Source: Polaribacter sp. Hel_I_88
Lineage (GTDB): Bacteria; Bacteroidota; Bacteroidia; Flavobacteriales; Flavobacteriaceae
Assembly: GCF_000687935.1 (NCBI RefSeq)
Contig: NZ_JHZZ01000001.1
Coordinates: forward strand, 3,854,001-3,918,000
Length of the DNA stretch: 64,000 bases
Reading direction: 5' to 3'
Shown: one piece after another, positions 61,758 to 64,000 of the stretch
Position numbering within the stretch: the first letter of the stretch is position 1
How the letters are laid out: each line of letters starts with the position of its first letter
The notes under the pieces: model-generated
Told to the model about the DNA's origin: nothing
Databases searched by the model: none
The model's input: the letters and a program-made list of their open reading frames with translations, nothing else
Position numbers and translations under genes: made by a program

Positions 61758-63131
61758 TTAAATCTCTTCTTCTTGATAACTAATTGCGTTCTTATTAGTA
61801 ATTAACAAGTTACATAAACCTGCAATTACCAAACTAATTCCTGCTACTGTCATAGCATTTATAGCTTCATCTCCTAATAAACTTGATACATAATTGATGC
61901 CACCTAAAGCTGCAATAATTTGCGGAATTACAATAAACATGTTAAAAATCCCCATAATTACACCCATTTTCTTTGGATCTACAGAGCTAGATAACATTGC
62001 ATAAGGCATAGATAAAATACTACCCCATGCAAAACCTACTAAAACAAAACAGTATTTTAAATTTTCAGGAGATGCGTAACTCATTGCTAAAAAACCTATT
62101 CCACCTAAAATTAAAGAAAACATATGAACATATTTTCTATTGATATTTCTCTTAGATGTATATAAGGTAAGTAACAATGCAAATGCCATAGATGACAAAC
62201 CATAAATTCCCATTGCAGAACCAACTGAATTCGAGGATTCTTGGAATTTAGTATTGGCAACTCTAAACGATTCTGCTTGTACAGCATCTGCCATATTATA
62301 AGCAGTTTCAATTGGTGCAGGAGTTGCAAAAACGTGCTCTGTTAAAGCAGGATTTGCTAAAGACCACATGGTAAAAAAAGCAAACCAAGAAAAAAATTGA
62401 ATTACACCCAATTTTTTCATGGTTGTTGGCATACTACCAATATTGTTTAAAATATCTGGAATAAAATTATTTTTCTTCGCCTTTTCAAGTTCAAACTCCT
62501 CCATATCTTCTGGAGGATATTCATCTGTTGTAAAAACAGTATACAATATACTCGCTAAAAAAACAAAAGCTCCAATTCCAAAGGCAACTTTTACAGACAT
62601 TGGTACAACACCAGATGCAGCTTCATTACTAACTCCTAATTGAGAAACCATCCATGGTAAATTACTTGCAACCCAAGTTCCAATACCAATAATTAATGTT
62701 TGCACAACAAAACCATAAGATCTTTGAGACTGTGGTAATTTATCTGCAACTAAAGCTCTAAATGGCTCCATAGAAACGTTTATAGACGCATCTAAAATCC
62801 AAAGAAAACCAGCAGCAACCCATAATGCAGGAGAATGTGGTACAAAAAATAAGGCTAACGAACTAAAAACAGCACCTACTAAAAAGTAAGGTCTTCTTCT
62901 ACCCCATTTTACACTCCAAGTTCTGTCACTCATATAACCGATTATGGGCTGTACAAGTAAACCAGTTAAAGGAGCTGCAATCCAAAGCATAGGAATATCT
63001 TCCTTTCCTGCTCCTAAAGTTTGAAAAATTCTTGACATAAATCCACCTTGAAGGGCGAATCCAAATTGTATTCCTAGAAATCCAAAACTCATGTTCCAGA
63101 TTTGCCAAAAGCTTAATTTACGCTTTTCCAT
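61758..63131 (-). CDS. MFS sugar transporter (maltose/maltodextrin type)
   Basis: The 457-residue protein has about twelve membrane helices and GPH/SUC-like features: FALQGGFMSRIFQTLGA, PLTGLLVQPIIGYMSDRTWSVKWGRRRPYFL and the loop after helix 6 with PPEDMEEFELEK. Flavobacterial homologues stand first in maltose operons, before pgmB and GH65. It probably brings maltose and short maltodextrins across the inner membrane by cation symport. A hairpin (63131-63166) directly precedes the start codon, and a TAnnTTTG motif lies about 100 bases upstream. This transporter has no enzyme fusion, unlike the beta-glucan one at 17193. Confidence 0.92.
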   Translation of the reverse strand: MEKRKLSFWQIWNMSFGFLGIQFGFALQGGFMSRIFQTLGAGKEDIPMLWIAAPLTGLLVQPIIGYMSDRTWSVKWGRRRPYFLVGAVFSSLALFFVPHSPALWVAAGFLWILDASINVSMEPFRALVADKLPQSQRSYGFVVQTLIIGIGTWVASNLPWMVSQLGVSNEAASGVVPMSVKVAFGIGAFVFLASILYTVFTTDEYPPEDMEEFELEKAKKNNFIPDILNNIGSMPTTMKKLGVIQFFSWFAFFTMWSLANPALTEHVFATPAPIETAYNMADAVQAESFRVANTKFQESSNSVGSAMGIYGLSSMAFALLLTLYTSKRNINRKYVHMFSLILGGIGFLAMSYASPENLKYCFVLVGFAWGSILSMPYAMLSSSVDPKKMGVIMGIFNMFIVIPQIIAALGGINYVSSLLGDEAINAMTVAGISLVIAGLCNLLITNKNAISYQEEEI

Positions 63132-63166
63132 TATCGAATATTATTATAAAATTAATATTTCGATAA
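63131..63166 (-). promoter_or_regulatory. Leader hairpin overlapping the MFS start codon
   Basis: TTATCGAATATT and AATATTTCGATAA pair (one unpaired T) around 11 bases. It is the last part of the 5' leader and touches the first base of the start codon. It could hide the start in mRNA or serve as an operator. Confidence 0.5.
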
Positions 63167-63233
63167 GTGTTTTAGACTTATCAACTATTATAAATTGTGG
63201 AATGTAATTTATTGATAAATCGTATTAAGGAAA

Positions 63234-63241
63234 CAAATATA
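63234..63241 (-). promoter_or_regulatory. -7 promoter element of the alpha-glucan operon
   Basis: The minus strand reads TATATTTG, an exact TAnnTTTG, 102 bases upstream of the MFS start. It gives a leader of about 95 bases. No clear -33 TTG was found. Confidence 0.55.
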
Positions 63242-63279
63242 GGTTTATTTTATGATATTGATAAAAAACAGCAACTATT

Positions 63280-63346
63280 TTTACGACGACGGTTTCGTAA
63301 AATCTTCGTAAAACTAAAAATTTACGACGACGTTTTCGTGGATTCT
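63280..63346. promoter_or_regulatory. Cluster of TTTACGA/TCGTAAA half-sites with a 26-base direct repeat
   Basis: TTTACGACGACGGTTTCGTA (from 63280) and TTTACGACGACGTTTTCGTG (from 63321) begin a 26-base direct repeat with 22 matches, offset 41. Half-sites TTTACGA and TCGTAAA occur in both orientations between them. The second copy includes the stop and last codons of the LacI-type gene. CG-containing dyads are usual in LacI-family operators. Confidence 0.5.
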
Positions 63347-64000
63347 CTGAGCTTTAAATCACTAGAAATCACAATTTTTTTAGGCTTATAAACCTCTGAT
63401 TCTTTTTCGATTTTATCTATTAAAAGTTCTACGGCTTGTTTACCCATTGTAAAACCATGCTGTGCCATTGTTGTGATTGTTGGTGATGAATATTCAGAGA
63501 TTAAACCGTCTGTAAAACCAATAATAGACAATTCATTTGGCACATGCAAACCCCTCTCTTTAGCTATTTTCATTGCGTTTGCTGCATATATTTCGTTTAC
63601 AGCAAAAACCCCATCTATATCTTTATTAAAAACTTTTTCAATTTGCTCTTTAATATCGTTGTTTTCATCAATTTCAACTATTAAACTGGCATCTGTTTTA
63701 ATGTAATTTTCTATCAAAGCTTTCTCATAACCTTGTCTTCTTAATGCACCTACATTTACATGGTTAGGAGTTGTAATTAAAGCTATTTTTTTAACACCAT
63801 TATCTAACAAATATTTCGTTGCTTTATACCCAGCACCAACATCGTCTACGACTACTTTATCACATAAAATTTCGTCTACAACTCGATCAAAAAGCACCAA
63901 AGGAATCTCTTCTGAAACCAAATCTACAAAATGTTTAAAGTCTTTATTCTTAAGGGTTTCATTAGCTATAGAGACAATAATACCATCTACACTTCCATTC
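63322..64000 (-). CDS. LacI-family transcriptional regulator, N-terminus outside the window
   Basis: The frame is open to the end of the window, so the DNA-binding helix-turn-helix is not visible. The TTG at 63919-63921 is an internal leucine. About 225 residues of the sugar-binding domain are seen: NGSVDGIIVSIANET, IPLVLFDRVVDEILCDKVVVDD, the NGVKKIALITTPNHVNVGALRRQGYEKAL segment and DGVFAVNEIYAANAMKIAKERG. IIGFTDGLISEYSSPTITTMAQHGFTMGKQAVELL completes it. This is the classical LacI/GalR effector domain. Its place directly upstream of the maltose transporter, in the same direction, suggests control of the alpha-glucan operon by a maltose-derived signal. Confidence 0.93.
   Translation of the reverse strand, partial: NGSVDGIIVSIANETLKNKDFKHFVDLVSEEIPLVLFDRVVDEILCDKVVVDDVGAGYKATKYLLDNGVKKIALITTPNHVNVGALRRQGYEKALIENYIKTDASLIVEIDENNDIKEQIEKVFNKDIDGVFAVNEIYAANAMKIAKERGLHVPNELSIIGFTDGLISEYSSPTITTMAQHGFTMGKQAVELLIDKIEKESEVYKPKKIVISSDLKLRESTKTSS

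Overview
The window is AT-rich DNA from a marine-type member of the Flavobacteriia (Bacteroidota), probably close to Polaribacter, Formosa or a similar algal-polysaccharide degrader. The evidence is a SusC/SusD pair, a type IX secretion C-terminal domain, abundant lipoproteins with MKKI/MKNI-type signal peptides, promoter motifs of the Bacteroidota form TAnnTTTG, and flavobacterial dispersed palindromes. The genus is inferred. No tRNA, rRNA, CRISPR array, transposase or phage gene was seen.

Left part (1-13.9 kb) is general chromosome. It holds the end of a long-chain acyl-CoA ligase, two thioredoxin-fold proteins, an S1/P1 nuclease, an SPFH/band-7 membrane protein, and a run of small, partly duplicated genes (4.7-7.8 kb). 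That run includes two tandem DUF4177 proteins and a ribbon-helix-helix protein. An 11-Asp-box sortilin-like propeller protein, a DUF2490 barrel, a DUF819 permease and a DUF4369-like lipoprotein follow. Several dispersed repeats lie here, one of them inside a coding sequence.

Central part (14.2-47 kb) is a large beta-1,3/1,6-glucan (laminarin) utilisation locus, all on the minus strand. In transcription order it has a membrane-anchored one-component regulator (propeller, Y_Y_Y, LuxR-like HTH), SusC, SusD and two surface glycan-binding lipoproteins, then a terminator. A second unit follows with an unusual glycosidase-beta-barrel fusion, two paralogous binding lipoproteins, GH16, a PKD lipoprotein, a GH149 phosphorylase, GH3, a GH17-like lipoprotein, GH30, an inner-membrane MFS transporter fused to GH17, and a stand-alone cytoplasmic GH17. 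A separately transcribed T9SS-secreted protein carrying related binding modules comes last. A 20-bp dyad sequence occurs upstream of both SusC and the fusion gene and is a candidate shared operator. The implied flow is cutting at the surface (GH16), uptake by SusCD, periplasmic trimming (GH30, GH3, GH17), inner-membrane import by the MFS-GH17 fusion, and cytoplasmic hydrolysis or phosphorolysis (GH17, GH149).

Right part (47.4-64 kb) is a minus-strand alpha-glucan/maltodextrin operon: LacI-type regulator (cut by the window end), MFS transporter, pgmB, GH65 phosphorylase, GH13 cyclomaltodextrinase-like, an esterase-fold lipoprotein, GH31, two GH13 amylases and GH97 (SusB-like). It has no SusCD of its own in the window, and four of its intergenic gaps hold palindromes. 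The two loci together form an island for the storage glucans of algae and microbes.
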